Below are positions 12,901 to 26,105 of a stretch of DNA of 64,000 nt, piece after piece. Position 1 is the stretch's first letter; every line of letters begins with the position of its first letter. A program made the translations under genes and the position numbers. The DNA comes from Polyodon spathula (taxonomy: Eukaryota; Chordata; Actinopteri; Acipenseriformes; Polyodontidae): NCBI RefSeq assembly GCF_017654505.1, contig NC_054553.1:12203049-12267048 (forward strand), read 5' to 3'. The notes under the pieces were generated by a model that saw only the letters and a list, made by a program, of their open reading frames with translations, was not told where the DNA came from and did not search any database.

Positions 12901-15900
12901 GTTCTCTTGAGATTGTTCCCGTCTATCTCGCTCTTGATTGTTTGCAATATAGAACTGACAACATCTTTTGAATAACTTCTTAACTGTGACTCCATCAGAT
13001 GAAAATCAGTTCCTGAAACCTTTTCTGCTATAAGTAAGCCATCATACTTTGTTTCCTTCACTGACATTTTATCACAGGATAGCTTACTCAATGATGCTAA
13101 TGATTTAAGTTTTCCAAAGACAGTCTTAATGATGTGTTTAACAACACCAGTAACTTGTGATGGTAAGAGCAATACTTCAGTGTCAACTGGTAAAGGCTGG
13201 GTTTGGGCCAATTGATCATCTTCTGGATATAATAATTCTCCTTTAGATTGATTAGTAGCTGAAAGTAGAGACCTTGGTCGCTTGAATTCAGCAATACTTT
13301 TTTCAACAACCTTAGCCACTACCTTCTCAGCCACTCTGATGATCTTTGATTTAGAAATTCCCAAGATATCATCAGATGCTTCCTTTTTGGGTTCAGAATC
13401 ACCCCCATCCTTCCAAGAGGGAGGAAGCAAAGTGTTTGAATCAATAACTATAACATTGCTGCTTTCTAGCTTTTGCAGAACTATAGTCACAATCTTGCTT
13501 GCCTTGCTTTCTTGTGAAAGTGTCACGTCGTGCCCCTCTGTTCTTTGAAGAGTCTCTCTGTCTAAGTCACTCTTGATCGCCAACATTATAGCACTGGTAA
13601 CTACTTTTGTGCAGGTACTTAGCACTGACTCTGACTCACACAAGGATTCTTCACCCTGAGTCACTATAGGTATAAGCTTTGATTTAACAGTGTTAATGAT
13701 CTCATCAGCAACTGCATCTTGTGATGGTACAGATTCCTGTTTCAGTTCCTGTTCAGATTTGATGAGATCACTTTCTTTTACAACTAAAACCGCTTCAGAA
13801 GCAATGGCAATCTTAATATTTTCAAGAACAGCATCAACTATGTCTGTAGCCAATACAATGGTTTGGGGTTTTGATACCACATAACCTGAAGATATGTTCT
13901 TAAGTGGTTCTACATTTGGCTTGGTTACTGAATACAAATGATCATCTTCTGGATATAATAATTCTCCTTTAGATTGACTAATAGCTGAAAGTAGAGACCT
14001 TGGTCGCTTGAATTCAGCAATACTTTTTTCAACAACCTCAGCCACTATCTTCTCAGCCACTCTGATGATCTTTGATTTAGAAATTCCCAAGATATCATCA
14101 GATGCTTCCTTTTTGGGTTCAGAATCACCCCCATCCTTCCAAGAAGGAGGAAGCAAAGTGTTTGAATCAATAACTACAACATTGCTGCTTTCTAGCTTTT
14201 GCAGAACTATAGTCACAATCTTGCTTGCCTTGCTTTCTTGTGAAAGTGTCACGTCGTGCCCCTCTGTTCTTTGAAGAGTCTCTCTGTCTAAGTCACTCTT
14301 GATCGCCAACATTATAGCACTGGTAACTACTTTTGTGCAGGTACTTAGCACTGACTCTGACTCACACAAGGATTCTTCACCCTGAGTCACTATAGGTATA
14401 AGCTTTGATTTAACAGTGTTAATGATCTCATCAGCAACTGCATCTTGTGATGGTACAGATTCCTGTTTCAGTTCCTGTTCAGATTTGATGACATCACTTT
14501 CTTTTACAATTAAAACCGCTTCAGAAGCAATGGCACACTTAATATTTTCAAGAACAGCATCAACTATGTCTATAGCCAATACAATGGTTTGGGGTTTTGA
14601 TACCACATAACCTGAAGATATGTTCTTAAGTGGTTCTACATTTGGCTTGGTTACTGAATACAAATGATCATCTTCTGGATATAATAATTCTCCTTTAGAT
14701 TGATTAACAGCTGAAAGTAGAGACCTTGGTCGCTTGAATTCAGCAATACTTTTTTCAACAACCTCAGCCACTATCTTCTCAGCCACTCTGATGATCTTTG
14801 ATTTAGAAATTCCCAAGATATCATCAGATGCTTCCTTTTTGGGTTCAGAATCACCCCCATCCTTCCAAGAAGGAGGAAGCAAAGTGTTTGAATCAATAAC
14901 TACAACATTGCTGCTTTCTAGCTTTTTCAGAACTATAGTCACAATCTTGCTTGCCTTGCTTTCTTGTGAAAGTGTCACGTCGTGCCCCTCTGTTCTTTGA
15001 AGAGTCTCTCTGTCTAAGTCACTCTTGATCGCCAACATTATAGCACTGGTAACTACTTTTGTGCAGGTACTTAGCACTGACTCTGACTCATACAAGGATT
15101 CTTCACCCTGAGTCACTATAGGTATAAGCTTTGTTTTAACAGTGTTAATGATCTCATCAGCAACTGCATCTTGTGATGGTACAGATTCCTGTTTCAGTTC
15201 CTGTTCAGATTTGATGACATCACTTTCTTTTACAATTAAAACCGCTTCAGAAGCAATGGCACACTTAATATTTTCAAGAACAGCATCAACTATGTCTATA
15301 GCCAATACAATGGTTTGGGGTTTTGATACCACATAACCTGAAGATATGTTCTTAAGTGGTTCTACATTTGGCTTGATTACTGAATACAAATGATCATCTT
15401 CTGGATATAATAATTCTCCTTTAGATTGACTAATAGCTGAAAGTAGAGACCTTGGTCGCTTGAATTCAGCAATACTTTTTTCAACAACCTCAGCCACTAT
15501 CTTCTCAGCCACTCTGATGATCTTTGATTTAGAAATTCCCAAGATATCATCAGATGCTTCCTTTTTGGGTTCAGAATCACCCCCATCCTTCCAAGAGGGA
15601 GGAAGCAAAGTGTTTGAATCAATAACTACAACATTGCTGCTTTCTAGCTTTTGCAGAACTATAGTCACAATCTTGCTTGCCTTGCTTTCTTGTGAAAGTG
15701 TCACGTCGTGCCCCTCTGTTCTTTGAAGAGTCTCTCTGTCTAAGTCACTCTTGATCGCCAACATTATAGCACTGGTAACTACTTTTGTGCAGGTACTTAG
15801 CACTGACTCTGACTCATACAAGGATTCTTCACCCTGAGTCACTATAGGTATAAGCTTTGTTTTAACAGTGTTAATGATCTCATCAGCAACTGCATCTTGT

Positions 15901-18900
15901 GATGGTACAGATTCCTGTTTCAGTTCCTGTTCAGATTTGATGACATCACTTTCTTTTACAATTAAAACCGCTTCAGAAGCAATGGCACACTTAATATTTT
16001 CAAGAACAGCATCAACTATGTCTATAGCCAATTCAATGGTCTGGTGTTTTGATACCACATAACCTGAAGATATGTTCTTAAGTGGTTCTACATTTGGCTT
16101 GGTTACTGAATACAAATGATCATCTTCTGGATATAATAATTCTCCTTTAGATTGATTAACAGCTGAAAGTAGAGACCTTGGTCGCTTGAATTCAGCAATA
16201 CTTTTTTCAACAACCTTAGCCACTATCTTCTCAGCCACTCTGATGATCTTTGATTTAGAAATTCCCAAGATATCATCAGATGCTTCCTTTTTGGGTTCAG
16301 AATCACCCCCATCCTTCCAAGAGGGAGGAAGCAAAGTGTTTGAATCAATAACTACAACATTGCTGCTTTCTAGCTTTTGCAGAACTATAGTCACAATCTT
16401 GCTTGCCTTGCTTTCTTGTGAAAGTGTCACGTCGTGCCCCTCTGTTCTTTGAAGAGTCTCTCTGTCTAAGTCACTCTTGATCGCCAACATTATAGCACTG
16501 GTAACTACTTTTGTGCAGGTACTTAGCACTGACTCTGACTCACACAAGGATTCTTCACCCTGAGTCACTATAGGTATAAGCTTTGATTTAACAGTGTTAA
16601 TGATCTCATCAGCAACTGCATCTTGTGATGGTACAGATTCCTGTTTCAGTTCCTGTTCAGATTTGATGACATCACTTTCTTTTACAATTAAAACCGCTTC
16701 AGAAGCAATGGCACACTTAATATTTTCAAGAACAGCATCAACTATGTCTGTAGCCAATACAATGGTCTGGGGTTTTGATACCACATAACCTGAAGATATG
16801 TTCTTAAGTGGTTTTACATTTGGCTTGGTTACTGAATACAAATGATCATCTTCTGGATATAATAATTCTCCTTTAGATTGACTAATAGCTGAAAGTAGAG
16901 ACCTTGGTCGCTTGAATTCAGCAATACTTTTTTCAACAACCTCAGCCACTACCTTCTCAGCCACTCTGATGATCTTTGATTTAGAAATTCCCAAGATATC
17001 ATCAGATGCTTCCTTTTTGGGTTCAGAATCACCCCCATCCTCCCAAGAGGGAGGAAGCAAAGTGTTTGAATCAATAACTACAACATTGCTGCTTTCTAGC
17101 TTTTGCAGAACTATAGTCATAATCTTGCTTGCCTTGCTTTCTTGTGAAAGTGTCACGTCGTGCCCCTCTGTTCTTTGAAGAGTCTCTCTGTCTAAGTCAC
17201 TCTTGATCGCCAACATTATAGCACTGGTAACTACTTTTGTGCAGGTACTTAGCACTGACTCTGACTCACACAAGGATTCTTCACCCTGAGTCACTATAGG
17301 TATAAGCTTTGTTTTAACAGTGTTAATGATCTCATCAGCAACTGCATCTTGTGATGGTACAGATTCCTGTTTCAGTTCCTGTTCAGATTTGATGACATCA
17401 CTTTCTTTTGCAATTAAAACCTCTTCAGAAGCAATGGCACACTTAATATTTTCAAGAACAGCATCAACTATGTCTATAGCCAATACAATGGTCTGGGGTT
17501 TTGATACCACATAACCTGAAGATATGTTCTTAAGTGGTTCTACATTTGGCTTGGTTACTGAATACAAATGATCATCTTCTGGATATAATAATTCTCCTTT
17601 AGATTGATTAACAGCTGAAAGTAGAGACCTTGGTCGCTTGAATTCAGCAATACTTTTTTCAACAACCTTAGCCACTATCTTCTCAGCCACTCTGATGATC
17701 TTTGATTTAGAAATTCCCAAGATATCATCAGATGCTTCCTTTTTGGGTTCAGAATCACCCCCATCCTTCCAAGAGGGAGGAAGCAAAGTGTTTGAATCAA
17801 TAACTACAACATTGCTGCTTTCTAGCTTTTGCAGAACTATAGTCACAATCTTGCTTGCCTTGCTTTCTTGTGAAAGTGTCACGTCGTGCCCCTCTGTTCT
17901 TTGAAGAGTCTCTCTGTCTAAGTCACTCTTGATCGCCAACATTATAGCACTGGTAACTACTTTTGTGCAGGTACTTAGCACTGACTCTGACTCACACAAG
18001 GATTCTTCACCCTGAGTCACTATAGGTATAAGCTTTGATTTAACAGTGTTAATGATCTCATCAGCAACTGCATCTTGTGATGGTACAGATTCCTGTTTCA
18101 GTTCCTGTTCAGATTTGATGACATCACTTTCTTTTACAACTAAAACCGCTTCAGAAGCAATGGCACACTTAATATTTTCAAGAACAGCATCAACTATGTC
18201 TGTAGCCAATACAATGGTCTGGGGTTTTGATACCACATAACCTGAAGATATGTTCTTAAGTGGTTTTACATTTGGCTTGGTTACTGAATACAAATGATCA
18301 TCTTCTGGATATAATAATTCTCCTTTAGATTGACTAATAGCTGAAAGTAGAGACCTTGGTCGCTTGAATTCAGCAATACTTTTTTCAACAACCTCAGCCA
18401 CTACCTTCTCAGCCACTCTGATGATCTTTGATTTAGAAATTCCCAAGATATCATCAGATGCTTCCTTTTTGGGTTCAGAATCACCCCCATCCTTCCAAGA
18501 GGGAGGAAGCAAAGTGTTTGAATCAATAACTACAACATTGCTGCTTTCTAGCTTTTGCAGAACTATAGTCACAATCTTGCTTGCCTTGCTTTCTTGTGAA
18601 AGTGTCACGTCGTGCCCCTCTGTTCTTTGAAGAGTCTCTCTGTCTAAGTCACTCTTGATCGCCAACATTATAGCACTGGTAACTACTTTTGTGCAGGTAC
18701 TTAGCACTGACTCTGACTCACACAAGGATTCTTCACCCTGAGTCACTATAGGTATAAGCTTTGATTTAACAGTGTTAATGATCTCATCAGCAACTGCATC
18801 TTGTGATGGTACAGATTCCTGTTTCAGTTCCTGTTCAGATTTGATGACATCACTTTCTTTTACAACTAAAACCGCTTCAGAAGCAATGGCACACTTAATA

Positions 18901-21900
18901 TTTTCAAGAACAGCATCAACTATGTCTGTAGCCAATACAATGGTCTGGGGTTTTGATACCACATAACCTGAAGATATGTTCTTAAGTGGTTTTACATTTG
19001 GCTTGGTTACTGAATACAAATGATCATCTTCTGGATATAATAATTCTCCTTTAGATTGACTAATAGCTGAAAGTAGAGACCTTGGTCGCTTGAATTCAGC
19101 AATACTTTTTTCAACAACCTCAGCCACTACCTTCTCAGCCACTCTGATGATCTTTGATTTAGAAATTCCCAAGATATCATCAGATGCTTCCTTTTTGGGT
19201 TCAGAATCACCCCCATCCTTCCAAGAGGGAGGAAGCAAAGTGTTTGAATCAATAACTACAACATTGCTGCTTTCTAGCTTTTGCAGAACTATAGTCACAA
19301 TCTTGCTTGCCTTGCTTTCTTGTGAAAGTGTCACGTCGTGCCCCTCTGTTCTTTGAAGAGTCTCTCTGTCTAAGTCACTCTTGATCGCCAACATTATAGC
19401 ACTGGTAACTACTTTTGTGCAGGTACTTAGCACTGACTCTGACTCATACAAGGATTCTTCACCCTGAGTCACTATAGGTATAAGCTTTGATTTAACAGTG
19501 TTAATGATCTCATCAGCAACTGCATCTTGTGATGGTACAGATTCCTGTTTCAGTTCCTGTTCAGATTTGATGACATCACTTTCTTTTACAATTAAAACCG
19601 CTTCAGAAGCAATGGCACACTTAATATTTTCAAGAACAGCATCAACTATGTCTGTAGCCAATACAATGGTCTGGGGTTTTGATACCACATAACCTGAAGA
19701 TATGTTCTTAAGTGGTTCTACATTTGGCTTGGTTACTGAATACAAATGATCATCTTCTGGATATAATAATTCTCCTTTAGATTGATTAACAGCTGAAAGT
19801 AGAGACCTTGGTCGCTTGAATTCAGCAATACTTTTTTCAACAACCTTAGCCACTATCTTCTCAGCCACTCTGATGATCTTTGATTTAGAAATTCCCAAGA
19901 TATCATCAGATGCTTCCTTTTTGGGTTCAGAATCACCCCCATCCTTCCAAGAGGGAGGAAGCAAAGTGTTTGAATCAATAACTACAACATTGCTGCTTTC
20001 TAGCTTTTGCAGAACTATAGTCACAATCTTGCTTGCCTTGCTTTCTTGTGAAAGTGTCACGTCGTGCCCCTCTGTTCTTTGAAGAGTCTCTCTGTCTAAG
20101 TCACTCTTGATCGCCAACATTATAGCACTGGTAACTACTTTTGTGCAGGTACTTAGCACTGACTCTGACTCACACAAGGATTCTTCACCCTGAGTCACTA
20201 TAGGTATAAGCTTTGATTTAACAGTGTTAATGATCTCATCAGCAACTGCATCTTGTGATGGTACAGATTCCTGTTTCAGTTCCTGTTCAGATTTGATGAC
20301 ATCACTTTCTTTTACAATTAAAACCGCTTCAGAAGCAATGGCACACTTAATATTTTCAAGAACAGCATCAACTATGTCTGTAGCCAATACAGTGGTCTGG
20401 GGTTTTGATACCACATAACCTGAAGATATGTTCTTAAGTGGTTCTACATTTGGCTTGGTTACTGAATACAAATGATCATCTTCTGGATATAATAATTCTC
20501 CTTTAGATTGACTAATAGCTGAAAGTAGAGACCTTGGTCGCTTGAATTCAGCAATACTTTTTTCAACAACCTCAGCCACTATCTTCTCAGCCACTTTGAT
20601 TATCTTCGATTTAGAAATTCCCAAGATATCATCAGTTGCTTCCTTTTTGGGTTCAGAATCACCCCCATCCTTCCAAGAGGGAGGAAGCAAAGTTTTTGAA
20701 TGAGTAACTACAACATTGTTGCTTTCTAGCTTCTGCAGAACTATTGTCACAATCTTGCTTGCCTTGCTTTCTTGTGAAAGTGTCACGTCATACCCCTCTG
20801 TTCTTTGAAGCGTCTCTCTGTCTAAGTCGCTCTTGATCGCCAACATTATAGCACTGGTAACTACTTTTGTGCAGGTACTTAGCACTGACTCTGTCTCACA
20901 CAAGGATTCTTCACCCTGAGTCACTAAAGGTATAAGCTTTGACCTAACAGTGTTAATGATCTCATCAGCAACTGCATCTTGTGATTGTACAGATTCCTGT
21001 TTCAGTTCCTGTTCAGATTCGATGAGATCACATTCTTTTGAAATTAAAACCTCTTCAGAAGCAATGGCACACATAATATTTTCAAGAACAGCATCAACTA
21101 TATCCATAGTCAATACAATGGTCTGGGGTTTTGATACCATATAACCTGAATATATGTTCTTAACTGGTTCTACATTTGGCTTGGTTACTGAATACAAATG
21201 ATCATCTTCTGGGTACAATAATTCTCCTTTAGATTGACTAATAGCTGAAAGTAGAGACCTTGGTCGCTTGGATTCAGCAATACTTTTTTCAACAACCTCA
21301 GCCACTATCCTGTCTGCCACTTTGATTATCTTCGATTTAGAAATTCCCAAGATATCATCAGTAGCTTCCTTTTTGGGTTCAGAATCACCCCCATCCTTCC
21401 AAGAGGGAGGAAGCAAAGTGTTTGAATCAATAACTACAACTCTGCTGCTTTCTAGCTTTTGCAGAACTATAGTCACAATATTGCTTACCTTGCTTTCTTG
21501 TGAAAGTGTCAGGTCGTGCCCCTCTGTTCTTTGAAGAGTCTCTCTGTCTAAGTCACTCTTGATCGCTAACATTATAGCACTGGTAACTACTTTTGTGCAG
21601 GTGCTTAGCACTGACTCTGTCTCACACAAGGATTCTTCACCCTGAGTCATTAAAGGTATAAGCTTTGACCTAACAGTGTTCATGATCTCATCAGCAACTG
21701 CATCTTGTAATGGTACAGATTCCTGTTTCAGTTCCTGTTCAGATTCGATGACATCACTTTCTTTTACAATTAGAATCTCTTCAGAAGCAATGGCACACAT
21801 AATATTTTCAAGAACAGCATCAACTATGTCTATAGCCAATTCAGTGGTCTGGTGTTTTGATACCATATAATTAGAAGATATGTTCTTAAGTGGTTCTACA

Positions 21901-24900
21901 TTTGGCTTGGTTACTGAATACAAATGATCATCTTCTGGGTACAATAATTCTCTTTTAGATTGATTAACAGCTGAAAGTAGAGACCTTGGTCGCTTGAATT
22001 CAGCAATACTTTTTTCAATAACCTCAGCCACTATCCTCTCTGCCACTTTGATTATCTTCGATTTAGAAATTCCCAAGATATCATCAGATGCTTCCTTTTT
22101 GGGTTCAGAATCACCCCCATCCTTCCAAGAAGGAGGAAGCAAAGTGTCTGAATCAATAACTACAACGTTGCTGCTTTCTAGCTTCTGCAGAACTACTGTC
22201 ACAATCTTGCTTGCCTTGCTTTCTTGTGAAAGTGTCACGTCGTGCCCCTCTGTTCTTTGAAGTGTCTCTCTGTCTAAGTCACTCTTGATCGCCAACATTA
22301 TAGCATTGGTAACTACTTTTGTGCAGGTGCTTAGCACTGACTCTGTCTCACACAAGGAGTCTTCACCCTGAGTCACTAAAGGTATAAGCTTTGACCTAAC
22401 AGTGTTAATGATCTCATCAGCAACTGCATCTTGTAATGGTACAGATTCCTGTTTCAGTTCCTGTTCAGATTTGATGACATCACTTTCTTTTACAATTAAA
22501 ACCGCTTCAGAAGCAATGGCACACTTAATATTTTCAAGAACAGCATCAACTATGTCTGTAGCCAATACAATGGTCTGGGGTTTTGATACCATATAACCTG
22601 AAGATATTTTCTTAACTGGTTCTACATTTGGCTTGGTTACTGAATACAAATGATCATCTTCTCGATATAACAATTCCCCTTTAGATTGACTGATAGCGGA
22701 AAGGGCAGATCTTGGTCGCTTCAATTCAACAATACTTTTCTCAAAAACCTCAGCCACTATCCGCTCTACCACTATGATTATCTTCGATTTAGAAATTCCC
22801 AAAAAATCAACAGTGGCTCCTATTTTAAGTTCAGAAACTCCCCCCTCCTTCCAAGAGGGAGAACGTGAAGCTTTTGAATCAAAATCTACAACAATTTTGC
22901 TTTCTAGCTTCTGCAAAACTGTAGTCACAATATTGCTTGCCTTGCTTTCTTGTGAAAGTGTCACGTCGTGCCCCTCTGTTCTTTGAAGCTTCTCTCTGTC
23001 TAAGTCGCTCTTGATCGCCAACATTATAGCACTGGTAACTACTTTTGTGCAGGTACTTAGCACTGACTCTGTCTCACACAAGGAGTCTTCACCCTGAGTC
23101 ACTAGAGGTATAAGCTTTGATTTAACAGTGTTAATGATCTCATCAGCAACTGCATCTTGTGATGGTACATATTCCTCTTTCAGTTTCTGTTGAGATTCAA
23201 TGACATCACTTTCTTTTGAAATTAAAACTGCTTCAGAAGCAATGGCACACTTAATATTTTCAAGAACAGCATCAACTATGTCTGTAGCCAATACAATGGT
23301 CTGGGGCTTTGATAACATATAACCTGAAGATATGTTCTTAACTGGTTCTACATTTGGCTTGGTTACTGAATACAAATTAGCATCTTCTGGGTATAATAAT
23401 TCTCCTTTAGATTGATTAACAGCTGAAAGGTCAGATCTTGGTCGCTTGAATTCAGCAATACTTTTCTCAAAAACCTCAGCCACTATCCACTCTACCACTC
23501 TGATTATCTTCGATTTAGAAATTCCCAAGAAATCATCAGTTGCTTCCTTTTTGGGTTCAGAATCAACCCCATCCTTCCAAGAGGGAAAATGTGAAGTTTT
23601 TGAATCAATATCTATGACGAGGTTGCTTTCTATCTTCTGCAGAACTGTAGTCACAATCTTGCATGCCTTGCTTTCTTGTGAAAGTGTCAGGTCGTGCCCC
23701 TCTGTTCTTTGAAGAGTCTCTCTGTCTAAGTCACTCTTAATTGCCAACATTATAGCACTGGTAACTACTTTTGTGCAGGTGCTTAGCACTGACTCTGTCT
23801 CACACAAGGATTCTTCACCCTGAGTCACTAAAGGTATAAGCTTTGACCTAACAGTGTCAATGATCTTATCAGCAACTGCATCTTGTGATGGTACAGATTC
23901 CTGTTTCAGTTCCTGTTCAGATTTGATGACATCACTTTCTTTTGCAATTAAAACCTCTTCAGAAGCAATGGCACACATAATATTTTCAAGAACAGCATCA
24001 ACTATGTCTGTAGTCAATACACCAGGCTGTGGCTTTGATACCATAGAACCTGAAGATATTTTCTTAAGTGGTTCTACATGAGGCTTGGCTACTGAAAACA
24101 AAGGAGCACCTTCTGGATATAATTCTTCTTTATATCCACTAATAGCTGAAAGGACAGATCTTCGTCGTTTGAATTCAGCAATACTTTTCTCATAAACCTC
24201 AGACACTATCCCCTCTGCCACTCTGATTATCTTTGACTTGGAAATTCCCAAAATGTCCTCTGTTGCTACTATTTTGATTTCAGAAACACCCCCCTCCTTC
24301 CCATATGGAGGAAGCAAAGTATCTGAATCAATATCAACCACAGTGTTGCTTTCTAGCTTCTGCAGAACTGTAGTCACAATCTTGCTTGCCTTGCTTTCTT
24401 GTGAAAGTGTCATGCCATGGCCCTCTGCTCTTTGAAGAGCCTCTCTGTCTAAGTCACTCTTGATTGCCAACATCATAGCACTGGTAACGACTTTAGTGCA
24501 GGTGTTTAGCACTGACTCTGTCTCACACAAGGATTCTTCACTCTGAGTCACTAAAGGTGTAAGCTTTGACCTAACAGTGTCAATGATCTCATCAGCAATG
24601 GCATCTTGTGATGGTACAGGTCCCTGTTTCAGTTCCAGTTGAGATTCATTGACATCCCTTTCTTTTGCAATGAAAACCTCTTCAGAAGCAGTGGCACACA
24701 TAATATTTTCAACAACAGCATCAACAATGCCTGTAGCCAATGCAGTGGGCTGGGGCTTTAATAACATAGAACCTGAAGATATTTCCTTAAGTGGTTGTAT
24801 CTGTTGTTCTGAAGTTTCTTCAGGATATAATGTCTCATTAAACTCACAAACATTTAAAAAGTTAAAACCTGCTGGTTTGAATTCAGCTACAGCCCTTTCA

Positions 24901-26105
24901 ATAATTGTAGATACTACTTTCTCTGCCATTTTTTTTATCTGGGTCGTAGGGATCTCCAGAACACCCGCAGCGGCTCCTTTTTTTAATTTAGAAGTAGGTT
25001 CTGAGCTAATCCCCTCCACTGCTGCCTCACTCATCTGGGGTGAACATCTGCTATTAACAGAAATGCACAGTGATGAAAAACTTTGCAAATTCTCTAGAAC
25101 AGCGACTACGATCTCTCTTACTGGAAGATTTTCTGGAAAACTTGCCACATTCACTCCAATAGATGTTTTATGTTGATTTTTTTTGTCTAATTCAGTCTTA
25201 ATCTTCTGGAAAATGACACTGATGACTTCGACTGCATACTGCCTTAATTGTATCTCTGGAGTTGGTGTCAAGACTTGTAGATTATCCTGGTCACCAAACA
25301 GACTGTTGGCAGACAGTGACTCTTTATAGCTTGTCACAAAAGATTCAAGCTTTTCAGAAACACTGCTTAATATCTCATCAGCAATTTGGTTATATATTGA
25401 TTTGGTGACCTGTGTTCCATGACCTTCTTGTTCAGCTTGCAAAGTAAGTGCTAAACTCAATTGTTTTTCTACACATTCAGCAGGTTTGTCTTTTACCAAG
25501 GCTAAATCTAGCCTTTCAAAAACAGTGTCTACAATTTCTGCTGTAAGCGTGGAAAACTGGCTGATCCTAGGTTGTATTTCGTGGGGAAACTGTGGTTGTA
25601 GCACAGAAGACTCCACACTATCATCCAGAAAAACCAGTGCTTTACGAATGGTGTCAGATACTATTTTCTCAGCCACTTTAATGATAGAGGATTTTGAAAT
25701 TCCCACAATATCCTCCAGGGGTGCTAAGAACTTACTTTCTTCCATAGTTTCTATTGGTAAGTCTTTTGAAAGGGATGTTAAAGACACCCGCGGAGATGGG
25801 AATGGAGTTGGAAGCCTCTCTTTCACTGGTTTTAAGTCACTCCTTACTCTCTCAGACTGGATTGTGGTATCTGAAAAGCTTACTTTCTTGATATTAGGAT
25901 GAAAGCTGCTCACTGCCTGGACTACCTCCTCAGTGCTTTCCATGGAAGGCTTTGATTTATATGATGACCCAAAAGACAACCCAGACAGGCCCTCCCTGGC
26001 TTCCTTCTCGTACATACAAATGGCAGGCAACATGATACTAGTGATTGAGCTCACCACCCAAGTCACTATATTCTGAGCTATTGAATTCAGCTCTTCAACA
26101 GTAAT
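6935..26105 (-). CDS. fsip2: FSIP2 giant exon (19.2 kb, 6,390 codons) with 16-unit tandem array
   Basis: One uninterrupted coding exon of 19,171 bp. The acceptor is tcttacag|ATT (start ITVEELNSIAQNIVTWVVSS) and the donor is CACAG|gtaagg. The frame stays open a further 25 codons upstream and 6 downstream, but those codons are intron. FSIP2 is a structural protein of the sperm flagellum fibrous sheath. It is reported to bind AKAP4, and human mutations cause multiple flagellar malformations with infertility. Recurring family motifs are DILGISKSKII, ASDIVDAVLENIL and a VVTSAIMLAIKSDLD type helix. Layout from the N-terminus: diverged family repeats (26.1-24.85 kb), 16 regular 242-residue units (24.85-13.19 kb), then further diverged repeats with longer periods (13.19-6.94 kb). 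Human FSIP2 also has very large exons. The identity is firm; only the exact count of ancient repeats is uncertain. Confidence 0.92.
13190..24850 (-). repeat. Tandem array of 16 coding units of 726 bp inside FSIP2
   Basis: Equivalent positions recur at 13548, 14274, 15000, 15726, 16452, 17178, 17904, 18630, 19356, 20082, 20808, 21534, 22260, 22986, 23712 and 24435, a spacing of 726 bp apart from one of 723. All units keep the reading frame. A unit reads roughly: DIVDAVLENIKCAIASEAVL, then ESVPSQDAVADEIINTVKSK, then VVTSAIMLAIKSDLDRETLQ, then KASKIVTIVLQKLES, then DILGISKSKIIRVAEKIV and FKRPRSLLSA. The ten units at 13.2-20.1 kb differ by only a few bases each. The six at 20.1-24.8 kb diverge progressively toward the protein's N-terminus. 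Confidence 0.95.

Noticed and set aside
13190..24850. CRISPR array or satellite DNA
   Set aside because: The unit is 726 bp, fully coding in one frame, without spacers, and continuous with FSIP2-type sequence on both sides.
13282..25176. Regular series of 88- and 64-codon ORFs on the plus strand every 726 bp, looking like a small multigene array
   Set aside because: They are the antisense of the FSIP2 tandem unit and share its period exactly; the minus frame is open for 19 kb with fitting splice sites.
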